Positions 1 through 12,018 of a stretch of DNA of 64,000 nucleotides are shown here, in pieces (within the stretch, counting starts at the first letter, position 1; each line of letters opens with the position of its first letter). The notes beneath the pieces are model-generated. The model did not search any database and was not told the DNA's origin. It saw only the letters and a program-made list of their open reading frames with translations. Origin of the DNA: Ulva prolifera (taxonomy: Eukaryota; Chlorophyta; Ulvophyceae; Ulvales; Ulvaceae). Both the position numbers and the translations under genes were made by a program. The DNA lies in assembly GCA_023078555.1 (NCBI GenBank), contig CM041197.1, positions 8,588,842 through 8,652,841 on the forward strand. Direction: 5' to 3'.

Positions 1-1080
1 GAGGGCGCCCGCTAGCGCTGGAGGCAAACAAACTGATGTTGATTGACTGATCTTGTGTGACGATTGCTCAGGCCAGCTCTGGAGCTCTCCTCGGTAATAT
101 TACTAATGGTTGAGCTCTCGAGTGATCTGTTCCTCTTCCGCGAATTCATGTTCTTCTGAATGTCCGCGGGCTTGGCATCGTATAAAGCTGCGCGCGATAA
201 CTGGGTCGCACAGTTGGATCCGTACTTACCTAGTTGAACAAAATAATCGATGCTTTGAGACTGCTGATGTACGGTGACGTGCGAATGTTCAATAGATTGG
301 CGGCAAGCTTTGCGGAAGCTGCTGCTGGGGCTTTGCAAAGCTTCGCGAATGTCCAAGAAGGCTGCGGCCGTGCAGAGCGCCAGGCAAGCACCCGTGCCTG
401 CGTCTGTGACATGCTAGAGAGGGTCAAGCTGCTTCGTATGAGGCTTTTTGCGCTGTATTCGCCTGAGGCCATTCTGTTCTGAAGTGCGCTATAGCTATAG
501 CCTCGCCTCGTGATCAGTGGGTTAACGCCTGGCGTCCGGCGCTGTAATATGTATTAGCGCGCTAGCTGTAACAGCGCTGGCTAGTGCAACAATTCACGCC
601 TGCGTTGCGCCCGTCACCGGCTACTGCCCGGTAGACCGCAACTGTGACGAGCGCAGCAAGATCCGGTCAGCTGTGACGTGCGTACGCATCCGCCGTAACC
701 GGCTCGCGCTGCGCTAGCTGCCCCGAAACAGACAGCGAACCAGCTCTGCGCAGCTGGGAGCGCCCTCGCATGTGTGCGCTGCTCAAGGAAGGTTTGCAGA
801 TAGTTGTAGCAATAGAAACCTGCCGCACGAGTGTGCTGTCACGCGCAGCCTCTGCGCCTCGCCCCGGTCGAACAATGATCGGCAAGCGCACCTTCGCGAA
901 GCATCTGCAGCTGTGCGTTCTGACCTACGCACTGCGAACAACATGCATGCGTGTACCCAAGGAAACAGCAAACCTCTTTCACAGCGAAGAAGAATCGCAG
1001 GGGGCGCTGTAAACATGCATGCAGCTCGCATGCACTCTGGCTCCTGAACCGGAACCGGCACACGGGTCTCCTGTGCCGAT
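1..1080. other. Intergenic, nothing assigned
   Basis: No reading frame here looks like protein and no repeat of note was seen. Open frames of 70-90 codons exist on both strands but overlap each other and have no matching splice signals. Confidence 0.5.
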
Positions 1081-1204
1081 CAGTGCTCCACAGGTGGATT
1101 TTCACCTGGCGGGAAAACCGACGGTTCGCCTCGCTGGCCGTCGGTATTTTGACTGTTTTTTTTTCCAAAATTAGTCGCGAAACCGACAGGCAGGTGGAGC
1201 ACTG
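1081..1204. mobile_element. 124-bp hAT-type MITE
   Basis: The element starts CAGTGCTCCAC and ends with the reverse complement GTGGAGCACTG, giving terminal inverted repeats of about 11 bp. It is flanked by a perfect 8-bp target duplication, GTGCCGAT, at 1073-1080 and 1205-1212. An internal pair ACCGACGG/CCGTCGGT can also fold. The CAGTG start and 8-bp duplication are hAT hallmarks. It is too short to code for anything and must have been moved by a transposase made elsewhere. Its ends resemble those of the larger element at 19016-20007. Confidence 0.88.
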
Positions 1205-2189
1205 GTGCCGATAGTGTCGCCAGCGCTTCCTGGCAATATCAATGCGGCTCTGTGCAGCGCGGCCTATGACTGCACTCGCTGAGCGTGTCGTTGTGCAGCT
1301 GCGCGCGCAGTGCTGAGTGGAAACTGAACGTTCACAAGCTGCACTGGCGCTGACGCACGGTGTCCACGTGGCACGTGTATGCTGACTCAGCCACACCTGC
1401 CCATGTGCGCCACGTTGCCGCTGCACTTCCAGCTGTAAACGCCTCGAAGTCATGACACATCATATGTGTGGTTCACCTCGTCTTGTGTCGCCTCGAGGCC
1501 GTACATCCAGTCGCTGAGTGTGCAGTCGCTTGCAGAGAGAATCCCTGACAAGTTTCGAAATACACTAGGACATCGATCGAGCCCTCGCCCAGCCGCTTGG
1601 CGTCCAGTAGGGCCATGCAGCGAACAAGTAGCCACGCGATTCATGCTCATGCGTCGCGTGCACATGTATTCTCTTTCAAGTCGAGAATTTGTTTGTTCGA
1701 GGCACTAATGGAAACGTCTGCGCCGGCGGCCGATCCCCAGTGGAGCCCCGACTCGGGGCCCCCGGGTGTGGCCGTGGCTTTGGTGGAGCCTGCCACAATC
1801 TGCGTTCAACCGATAGGCCACTTCGCGCATCTTCGGTGATCACATGGCACACACGTTGGAATTCCGCAGGCCGGCCGGCAGGCAGTCCACATCGTCAGGC
1901 AGTCCACACATCATAGCTGATCTCCATGGCTTGTGCACCCACCCCCACCAATGGATTCGCTCCAAACTCTGAGCATTCCCAGCATTGCAGCTACAATATA
2001 TCTAGATGCCCACACTCTTGTCTCGCGAACCCGGTTCCATGGCGCGCCCGGGTGCATCTCGCTCTGCCTGACCCTGTGCCACACGCATGCAGGTCGGAGC
2101 CACAGCTACCAGGTGGGCACCAGCCCCTGACACTCCATCGTACCCATTGCACCCCCGTCCTGTTCACGTGACACCAGCCAGCTGCTGCA
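1205..2189. other. 5' flank of the first CAP gene
   Basis: Non-coding stretch before the first CAP gene. An AT-rich patch at about 1994-2006 could be a TATA-like element, but its distance from the start codon is nearly 200 bp and there is no transcript evidence. Nothing else was recognised. Confidence 0.35.
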
Positions 2190-4146
2190 ATGATGACCAT
2201 GGTAGTCGCTGGGGCCCTCGCGCTGTTTGCGCCTGTGGCCACAGATGCACGCATGGCGCCAGTAGGCGCCGAGATTCGCATCGGCGAAGCTGCCGGACTG
2301 CTCGAGCTGTCGAATGTTGGCAGTGGAAGGGATGAGGACGTGCTGGGCGGCCGTGCTGGGTGTGCTTTGCTCCTGTGCTGCGGGCCCCCCTTCAGCTGCA
2401 CTGACCCCGAAGTTTGTGAAAGCTGTAATGTGCCATAAACATCCGCACCAAGCTCGCGCCAGCATGGTGACGCGAAGGCCGGCATCTGGTCGCGAGTGCT
2501 CCAGGCAGAACCAGTCTTCACAACCCCGCCGAGCTCGCACATCGTGGTTCCGCATGCATGCCTGAGTGATACGGTGTGGCTGCAGGGGCGCAGGTGGCCG
2601 CGGCCTCCAGAACACGTTCATTTTGTCCGGCGCCCAATTCCAAACCAGCGGTGGAGGCGATGGCGTCTTTACAGTCACCAGTGGCGGAGAAACGCAGACC
2701 GCGACCATCACTGACGGCATCGTGACTGTTGAGGAGGACCCGGCACCTTCCTTGCCGGCAGACGTTGACGGCGACGAAGGGGACGAGGGCAATGAGGGGA
2801 ATGAGGGAAATGAGGGCGATGAAGGGGATGAGGGCGATGAGGGCGACGAAGGGGTTGACGGGGACGAAGGTGATGAGGGGGACGAAGGCGATGAAGGGGA
2901 TGAGGGGGATGAGGGCAACGAAGGGGAAGAGGGTGATGAGGGCGATGAGGGCGATGAAGGGGACGAGGGCACCGCGACGCGCCTGTCCCCACCATCGAGC
3001 ACGGGAACCGGCCAGTGCGGCGACCCTCTCGTGAAGGCCATGGTCGCCTTGGACAACGACAAGCGGGGGCAGGCCGGCGTGGGCCGCCTCACGTGTGACA
3101 ACACTCTTGGCGGCATCGCGTACCGTTGGAGCATCGGCCAGTGCCAGTACGAATCCCCCCCCCCCCCCCCCCCCCCTCCCACACCCTAGGCTCCCCTGTA
3201 TAATCTCTTCCGCTTCCGCTTTGTCGGTGCTTCCTACTTAGTGTCCTTCTGAGGTACAGATAGTCGTGCTGCGGTATCAGCGCTGTTTAGGGCTGGGTGG
3301 GGATGTGGTGCGGTGCACCAGGCCCCAGCCGTAAATCCAAGACACTCGCGGCTGCCGCGCCGGGAGTTTGCTCGCACAGATCGGCGTGCTGTCCCGTGGC
3401 CGGCGGATCTGCCTGACTGGTCACACGGCCGTGGCCGTGTGTTCTCAAGGCAGTCATCTGGGGCCCATGGCCACTTCCATGGGGCCTTCTGTTGTGGCTG
3501 CTTGACCCAGGGCGGACATGCGCCGTGAAAGCCAGTCCACCATATCGATGCCATGGTGGCACACACGGTGCACAGCCTGCGCTCGCCCCCTCCGTGTGCA
3601 GCCTGCATGGCCATGCAGTTGCCCGACCTCTTGCCAGTTGCTCGTTTTGCCCTCGCCCAATGTACCCCCACCCCATCCAACGGTACAAAGCAGCCACATG
3701 CCAAGTGGTGAGTGGAAGCACTTGCGCCAGGGCCGCACGAGCGGCACCCAGCTCCGGACGGCAGATCGTTGTGCGCGTCACCAAACGATGAGTTGCGCTG
3801 GCATTGCACCACATTGCACCGCTGTATCGCCTGCCACAATCAATGCTCTAGTGACTGCTGAGTGCTGTCTCAGGGGGGGCTGGGGTGCAGGGACCGCGAG
3901 ATCAGCCACGACGGCTTCAGCGGCCGCTGCTCGGAAAGCCAGCTGACGACGTGCGGCGAGAACGTCGCATTCAACCGCCCCCCCCAGCTCACCACGACCG
4001 TTGGCAACACACACATCAGCTGGATGGACTCCCCTGGCCACCGGGACAACATCCTCAACTCCCGCTTCAACGTCGTCGGGTACGGCTGGTACGTCTGCGA
4101 GGCCAACGACAGCGTCTACTGGACAGGGTTCTTCGCCGCACGCTAA
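2190..4146 (+). CDS. Secreted CAP/SCP-domain protein with acidic Gly-X-Glu repeat (copy 1)
   Basis: Three exons: 2190-2359, 2586-3146 and 3891-4146; both introns are phase 2; 328 aa. Residues 1-20 form a hydrophobic signal peptide. Residues 120-185 are 22 near-perfect triplets (DEG, with some NEG, one VDG and one EEG). The CAP domain runs from C201 to the end. The second half carries the family motifs SHDGF (H250), CGEN (E267), W288 and SPGHR (H294), with FNVVGYGW and WTGFF near the C-terminus. Six cysteines (CGDP, LTCD, GQCQ, GRC, TCGEN, YVC) suggest three disulfides. CAP proteins (PR-1, YkwD, sperm-coating type) are usually secreted and bind sterols, lipids or metal; the role here is unknown. 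Exon 1 (170 bp) and exon 3 (256 bp) match copy 2 in length exactly, which fixes the boundaries. The start could be either of two adjacent ATGs. Confidence 0.85.
2770..2970 (+). repeat. 9-bp-unit coding minisatellite (DEG/NEG)
   Basis: Inside exon 2 of CAP copy 1. The unit is GAY-GAR-GGS, with AAY at some first codons. Variation is almost entirely in third positions or in the D/N swap, so the protein pattern is kept while the DNA differs, which suggests selection on the peptide as well as slippage. Confidence 0.85.
3155..3176 (+). repeat. Poly-C run (22 C)
   Basis: Begins eight bases after the donor of intron 2 of CAP copy 1. One of five long C runs in the first 17 kb, all on the plus strand. 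The minus strand would be a G run able to form quadruplex structures. Confidence 0.9.
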
Positions 4147-5064
4147 TGGGGTGCAGCTGCCGGGTAAGCCCGGCCCGGCGCAGGCAGGCATTACGGTGTG
4201 TCGTGTTTGCCTGGGGCGTCGCGCAACTGTCCCTGTGCTTCGGCGGACGGTAGGTGAACACGTGGCTGTGCTGCGGCGCCGGGCGGCCAGCATGGCTGTG
4301 ATTGCCGATGTGCTATGGCTTCGAAGTGTGCGGGGGTGTGGTGCTGTGTGGAGTCAGGGCAGCGCTGGGAGAGACCCTGCCAGGCACGCGGCGCCGGGAG
4401 CGTGCTGGCTGCGCTGTGCTTGCCACATGATCCCGGGACCCTAGGGGGTGTTTTTTTTTTAAGGGTGGTGTGAGGCTGGGTGCTGTTCACATGGCGGGCT
4501 GGACGTAAGTGTCCATGGGTGCTGCAAAGATACAATAGGAGTGCGTGCGTGTGTATCGGTGTCCTATGCTTCGATGTCTAAATCTGGTGCTGCCGGCATG
4601 CATGGCGCTGGGTGTCCATGTGCGGCTTTCATAAGCTTCAAACATGTGTGGTGTCGTGGTTGCGCAGCGGTAGAGCTCGTTTCCTAGTCGACCAGGAGGG
4701 TCTTCAAAAGGGGGAAAAAATGTGTCTCTGGCGAAGGGGTGGTGCAGCGTGGTGTTGCGCAGCAGGAGAGTTGCCGAGCATCGGCGTGGCGCTGGGAGTG
4801 CATCTGGTGGGCAGGTCCTGTGCATCTTTTCTGAGGTGCCTTATATCACAGTAGTCCCACACAGCTGACCTGGAAGTGGACGTGGTGTGGCAGTGATGAC
4901 GCCTGGAATGGCTTGAGCCATTGGCAGTGTGGTGGCTGCGGCCATTTTCTGTGCAAGGCAGCCCCACATCTTTGCGGCCTGATCCCTTTTGCGGACAGTT
5001 GTGGCAGTTTTCCGTGGCCCTGGATGGCGTGGGCTGTTGTCTGGATGTTGGGGGATGTTATAAG

Positions 5065-5166
5065 GCAGCCCTCTGCTCTCTCAGCCATGTAACAGTGATA
5101 GTAAAGACAGCCTGTGGCTTGCAGCCCTCTGCTCTCTCAGCCATGTAACAGAGATAGTAAAGACAA
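5065..5166 (+). repeat. 56-bp tandem duplication
   Basis: A block beginning GCAGCCCTCTGCTCTCTCAG at 5065 recurs at 5121, with nearly identical sequence through TAGTAAAGACA. Two copies only. Confidence 0.85.
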
Positions 5167-8070
5167 CCCCGGAATGTGACAACTGCGGAGACCAATCCTG
5201 AGGTTAATCACCCTTTCACAGGACCCTCGCAATGCACAATTTCGGTAGCAGGTTCTCCCAGATGCAGTCTGCAAACACAGGCCATGACTGACAGTGGGGA
5301 TTACTACCCCTGAGACCTGCCCATGCTGATTGGCTGGCAGTATGCATGTATCTCTCCCAGCTTGTGGCGTCTCGAGTGTAAGGTGATCTGGGATAAAGGT
5401 TGCAGCACCTGTGCTTACCTGCCCCGTGTGGGCTTGACATCTCAGTCATGTTTCTGGCCACACGGTGAGGGGCCCTGGAGCATCATCCCGTGTGCAAAAC
5501 AACCACAGCCTTGAGTTGTGTTCACAGAGTATGACCAGCAATCTGCCCCAATCTAATAGATCACCCAGTCTGCCATGCAAGATCAACCATGGGACACGCC
5601 TGTAGACACATGGCACAGAACATCAAGCCCACACTCTTCCAGAGCTTAGCTATGTATCTATCTGCTGCATACACTCCACATCCACATCCATCCCTGATCC
5701 AGCAGTCTGATGTGTTCCACAGGTGCCAGCACAGGTGTGCAGCTGCTGAGCAGCTAATGAATACATGACTCATCCTGGTGTGTCATGCCTCAAAGCACCT
5801 TCCACCTGCCTGCTCCTCACCAAGGCAGCCCCTGAGAGATCTCACGCCACCGGAGCCCTCCAGCAGATGGAGATCTCCTGCAACAGCACCCTCGATCCTT
5901 CACACAACCACAATTATGCCAGAACCACAGACTAGACACAGCTGTGAAGGTCAGCCTTGGATTACAGCCTGTTCAAGGTAACAGTGGCCTCTGGTATCAG
6001 CATTGAAGCTGTTGCACTGGAACAATTGCATCATGAGAGCTGCCTAGTCACCCACACACCCCAGCAAGAGTCACTGTGCCACAGGCTGCAGCAGGCTCTG
6101 CAGATCACACAGGCGCTCACGCCACAGTTCATCTTGTGTCACCTCAGTGCCACAGTGTCAACAGCACCTGGTTTGCCAAGAGCACCGGGTTTGCCAAGAG
6201 CACCTGGCTCGACTGGGTGGCATGGGCCACACCATCGTCCCACAGAGGCTGTCATGTCAGAACTGGTGCCAGAAGTTGTTGACCTCCCACATTGGGCCTG
6301 GTGACTGGTCTGGTGGCAGTAGTAAACGCTCCTGGCATTTCGTTGCAGCCAAGCCGTCACATCCTCCACTATATGGCTGTTTGCCCGTGTGCCTTGCGCA
6401 ATTTATTTAGTCATGGCGTTGCCCCTCATTGCACCTGTCCTACTGCCTGTCCCACCACCTTGGCCTTGGACACATCGCCTGCCTGGCAACGGCACAGCCA
6501 GTCAACTCCTGCAGCAGCCCCTATCCCCTCCCACAACCCCCTCCCAAAAGCCAGTTGTACCTGCCAGAGAGGTCAGGCACATGCTCTGGTGGCCCATGAC
6601 ATGACAGTGCAGTCACCTTACTTGCTGGAAAATCTGTCACCTTGCTTTCTGGAAAATCTGTTGTGGCAGATCCGGTGAGGCCCGTTCCCATTCGCCCCAC
6701 CACGGCTGCAGGCGGCATCCAGCGATGCTGATTTGTCAAGGTGCCCAAATGTGGCAATCCAGTTTTGTGATCTGAGTGCTATACAACTGGACTGTCCCAA
6801 ACAACGCATATGTCAGCAGGCCAAAGAAACGAAATGTTGTCAATGGCATGTCGGCCATGCGTGACCAATGCACATGCAGCAGCTGACTTTCAAGCACCGC
6901 CACGAGGGTGACTGGGCTGCATGAGGGTGGCTGGCTGCAGCTGGGTGGCATACACAACACCCACCACCATCGTGAATCCAGCCCCACACAGCTGTGCAGC
7001 TGCAGGGATCACATGCACCTACACCAGCGGATGTAACGAATGCACAATGTGCAATTGCAATGTAAGATTTAGCCAATATCAATCACCCGCTCCTGGCCTC
7101 AATCTGAGGAGCCCCATGGCCAGCTTCCCGGACACAAAGCAATGTGGCATGATGAGATGTGCACGTGTGCTGTGTGCTGCGCTGTGGCACTGTGCTGTGT
7201 GCTGTGTGCTGCGCTATACCACTGGACCCTGGCACGTCGTTATTTGACTGTGCTTTCACTAGTGGAAACATGGGCACTGGCCAGAATTGTTCAGGACTGG
7301 GCATCCTCACCCTCAAACAGCTCAGCATTCGTGGCAATCAGCGATATGGCAACAACAACTCCATAGGGTTCACCATAGGGTTTCTGTAGCACCATAGGGT
7401 TTCTGTAGCCGCCGCTTCGTGGACTGGGCACCCGAGATGTACCTACAGCACAACCACTGCAACCACTGTGCAACCACTGCAACCACTGTGCATCGAGATT
7501 GTTGAAGTGCCTCCTAGGACTCTGCCTGCAGATCGATCCAGGATATCCTCCAAAAGCTGCAGCCGGACTCGCCCAATCAGGACCTGCATGTGGCAATGAG
7601 GCCGCTGTACCGCTAGTCGCATGCATTAGACCCGAGATGCAACACATTGCTTTTCATCAGGAGTTTGACGCCCAATTTCGGGACCGCGAGGCGCCCCCGC
7701 CGCAGGCACGATCGAGCTGCGAATTGGGCTGGGGCCCAGCTTGAAGGCCGGGCCGCGGCGCCGGCCACCTGCTGCTGCTCCGTCCTCTCGGAGTCTTCCC
7801 AGAAAATCATGTTCCTTGCAAGTCAATTGAGCAAGATCAGGCATGATGACTCAGCTGGCCAGGCTCGAGCTCCTGTGATTCGAATTTATCGGGGCTCACA
7901 CATTGCAATGGCGTCCTCCCACCCAACACGCTCAATCATCCCACTCACAAATAGCAGTCGAGTGAGGCAAAGCTGGAGTGCAGTGTACCATGGTCGTCCG
8001 TGCGGCGCACATCGACCCTACCCTACGTCTACCGGCCGGTAGACGTGGCCACGTAGCCGCTGTTGCAATG

Positions 8071-8092
8071 CCCCCCCCCCCCCCCCCCCCCC
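8071..8092 (+). repeat. Poly-C run (22 C)
   Basis: Uninterrupted C22 in intergenic DNA, followed directly by CATATGG. Same strand bias as the other runs. Confidence 0.9.
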
Positions 8093-11000
8093 ATATGGCG
8101 ACAGCCATGGCTAGCTATATTCGTATACTGAGGATTTATAGTATGGCGACGTGCACTGATCTGGTCATCCATCAGCAGGCCGCCATGCTCAAAAGTGGGC
8201 CCCCAGGGCAGCGGACTCCCATTCCCCCGGCACATGAAAGCAGCCTGATCAGACGGTCGCTAGTAGCTCGAGCACTTCGTTGGGTGTACACATGATGTGC
8301 GCGAACAGGTGGATCGAGTAACGTGGGACGACCGGCATGACCCCGGGGGCCCTGTGGCCAGCCAGGCCAGCCAGAACCTTGGTTCAAAACATGCCCCCCA
8401 GCGCCCTGAACGCGTACGTACGTAAACAATTCCACCTCTTCGTTCTATTTGCTAATGCGCATGTAGCGTCTCGATCGCCTCCTGTGTCGAAATATATCAC
8501 AACTGAAACTTAGGTATACATACATCGCGCCATGTGCATATCCTTGCATCACAATTCGGCTGAGTGGGCCCGGGCGCGTCAAGTGGCTTGCGCCGGGGTT
8601 CGAATCCGGACGCGTCCGCGCGAGCTCTGGGGCGCGCGCAATCCTCGTCGGCCCGAATGAGCAGCACGCGTACGCAGGACTGCGTATCTCGAGATAGTAT
8701 ACGCATGCAGGACTGCGCGTGCTGTATCTCATGCTCTGAGGCCTGCGTCAGGCTCATGACGAGCACGCCCGTGCGCACTGCTCGCCGACGTCTACCCGTT
8801 CTGCCTGCAGATTATGCATATATCGTTGCGCGTGCGTTGAGTCACACGGCCGCGGGGTTCGGGCGTGCTAGAAGCATGCTGACGTGGCCAACGCCACGCT
8901 GACCGCTTTGACCGCTCTCGCGCGCCTCAGCCCGGTAAACAGCAGGCGATGCTGCCAACAGGCGAGAAAAGCTAGCCAGATGCTGCTTGCTTCTACCGCT
9001 CAGTGGCTGCAGGCCGGCGAGGGCTTGGCTTTGTCACCTCCTCGATATGTGACCATTCGAGTGCGAGGCGCAGGTGAAGGCATACTGTGCACCCCGCCGC
9101 CGCCGCAGCGCAGCTGTAGTCACAACGCCGCCGCCGGCCTATGCCCTCGCGAGGCCTCGGCACTACAGGGCCTTACGGCATATGCGCATTCGTAGAGGCC
9201 ATGCATGGCGTGATGCATGGGCCTGGCAGCGGTCCTAGCTAGCGTGACCTGCAGAGCACTGTGCGCGTCCATATATGGGCGAGGAGACGGGCATGCCACA
9301 GCTATTTAGATTCTGCTGGACGACTGAGGTTTTTCTGCTGCTTGTGATTCCGATAAAGGCCTGGAAAGACCAGGATCCTTGGACGCCAAACACACAGTCA
9401 GTTAGGTGCGCACCTGGGTCAGAAGAAGCCTGCTATGAGCGCGCTAGAACTGCGAATCGCATCTTATTTTGTGAATTCGTGCTTTCAGCTGCCGTGGGCG
9501 GGTATTGCGGGCGTGGCATTCAGCAGCAGGCAGTGGTTACGTGCGCACTTCGAATTTGCGCAACGCTGGTTCCCGGGCTTCAAAGTTCTAGGCTGCTGCG
9601 CAGCAGAATCACGCCGGCTTGAGGGCAGGCGGAATAGTTGCTACGAACATTTAAAATTTTGACGTATCCGCTGACGCTGTGCGCCACTCTGCTGCTCTTG
9701 TTGAAGTCAATTGCACGAGCCAGTATACGTATTTCGCGCGCTCCTGCCTATGCATACGAGACCGGCCACTGCGGCCTCAAGTGAAGCTTGCAATGACCAG
9801 ATCCTGCCCTCATGATCTTGCCTGAGCTTGAAGTCTTACCGACTGGCGATATCTGTTTACATTTGGATGTGGGGCTCTGAGCGCGCTCAGAAGGATAGGC
9901 CGTTGACTATTTGCAGCAGAGCACGACGCAGTGGGCAGCTTAGTAGCATCGAGGCGGCGCCGCACGACGTGCCCACTCAGCTAGTTCTTGCGGCCGCGAT
10001 CTCGCCATGTGCACCACGTTGATGCCGGTACACTGATCGGCGGGGGAGTGCACAAGTATCATAATATTTTCGCTCTGTCTAGGCAAACACGCGTGCGTCA
10101 CTAATGTGCTCTGTTACAACGCATCGTGGCTGAGTCCCGATGTGCAGCCGCTGCGTTGCAGCTGCCCTGTTGCTAGCTCTGGGCAGGAGGGCGGCGGGTA
10201 ACATGCTGCACGGTTAGGGGTGCATGACGCGGCGCAGCGCAGGTGTGACCCTTGGATTTTTCAAACCTGCACCGGTTTCCGAAGCCTGCAGCAGCTGGGC
10301 GCTTGCAGACTCGATCATTCAGCACGAGACATCAGACCTTCGTGCGCAAAAGGTTTAGTTATCAAAAGACGCGCAACGCTTGCGTGTCTGTGCGTGCGCG
10401 AGCGTCGCTTGCTGTCATCCGCTTCCGCTACTCTGTGCATCCAGGCGGGGCATCGACAGGGCCATAGCTGTGCGCGACCCTGCGAGGCCGCATTTCGACC
10501 AGCGCTTGCGCGCTTCCGCCACCGTACCTGCGCCACACGATGCGTCGCTCTGATGCGTCCGTACGTTTACGTTGAGTCATCGCCTCAGCAGCGCTGCCTT
10601 TCATCATGCTTGAGCTCAGTACGAAGGTCGAGAACAAAATTGTAAAAATTTTATGCACTTCGTCGACCTCGTTGTTCCGCCATCACCTCGTTGTAATCCA
10701 TGGGAAGCATGAGCGGCCCCCATGGGTGTGGAATTCCGTGGCGTAGCTGCGTGCACTCGCAGGCTGGGCGTTTGCACACATGACTACATGAACACTCGGA
10801 TGCATACGAGCCTGCGGACTTACGAGGACCAGTCATGCAGTGCCCGGTTGCATGACAGCCTATCCTGATGCTTGTGCTTCAGCATGACCGCAGTCACGCC
10901 TGATGCCGCTCACAATGTGCACACTCGGCGCACAGGGCCAGCGCGCGAGTCGACGTGAGCTGACCTGAACTCACAGGTCTCGGGCGGTCGCACGGTGCCG

Positions 11001-11400
11001 CTGCGGCAAGTCTGCGCATGCCGCGTCCGCGCATAGTGTTCGGACGGGCCACTCGGCCTGCTCTCGCCACAGCTGCATCGCGATGCATCGGCCGCAGGGC
11101 ACTGTACACTCGGCACATGCACATCCCGCATTCGTTGCTCTTTCCGTGCACCTCGGCGGCAGCGCCGCATGCATACCCACGGCGTTCAGATCTGTGCGCT
11201 GAGTGCACCGCGGCGATCACTAAATTCTTGTCACCACAAGAGATCATGCATGCTGTCCTACGTGTCGGAGCGTGCATGCGATGCATGCTGTGCACCGGCC
11301 AGCAGTTGTGCGACGGCACAGGAAGGCATCATCAATCATCATAATGGAAGAGATGGCTTGGCAGCCACTTTGTCTGAACGTAAAATTGTATCAGCTGGCG

Positions 11401-11454
11401 CAGATATATCACATCGTATATACTTTGCAGATATATCACATCGTATATACTTTG
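11401..11454 (+). repeat. Perfect 27-bp tandem duplication
   Basis: Two identical copies of a 27-bp unit that starts CAGATATATCACATCG. Perfect identity suggests a recent event. Confidence 0.9.
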
Positions 11455-12018
11455 CGAACCTGGTGTCTGCAAGCAGTGCAGCTGGCTTCTGGCACTGAAT
11501 CATCGGTGTCATGTTAGTGACAGTAGAATGGTTACTGTCTGTGCCATTTTGAAGATGATACATGTTGGTGTGGAAATTTTGTAGGACCACCATGGTGCCA
11601 TGGTGCAGCCATGGTGCCATGATGCACCGCACCCAGACCAGCCTGCAAGCTCTAGGGCTCTGCCCAGGCTGCTGTTGCTTGCCTGCTTGATGACGTGTTG
11701 AGAGGCTGCAACTGCATTAACTATGGAGCTGTTCCCCTGATTTTGGTTTGTAGGCAAGGACATCGCAGCCCCGCTCCTCGCAGCCCCGCTCTGTGCATTC
11801 ATGATCACTCGAGTGTCAGTGATCGCGGCCACAGTCTAGACCCTGCCTCTTCCAACACATTGGCAACCTCCGCGCGGCAGTTGCCGTGCCGGCCCGCCCC
11901 GCCTCACAGCGCACACACCCTTGCAGGTACTCCCACATCGGCTCCGCACAGCTTCCGACAGACGGAACTCGCGCGCCGGTCCCAGCTGAAACTCCCAAGC
12001 GTTCACACCAGCAGAGCC

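Larger units (their letters stand above)
4147..12018. other. Intergenic between CAP copies 1 and 2
   Basis: About 7.9 kb with no gene I can support. It holds a 56-bp tandem duplication (5065-5166), a C22 run (8071-8092), a perfect 27-bp tandem duplication (11401-11454), short repeats around 7371-7490, and a possible decayed copy of the palindromic MITE near 6750. Genes made only of very short exons could have been overlooked. Confidence 0.5.

Noticed and set aside
839-1453. 204-codon minus-strand open frame
   Set aside because: It crosses the hAT MITE at 1081-1204 and reads as low-complexity Arg/Ser/Cys; a shadow frame.
8549-8620. tRNA gene suggested by GGTTCGAATCC at about 8598 with a GGCTGAGTGG-like A box 44 bases upstream
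   Set aside because: The acceptor arms do not pair and there is no anticodon stem. At most it is a tRNA-derived SINE head; more likely chance.
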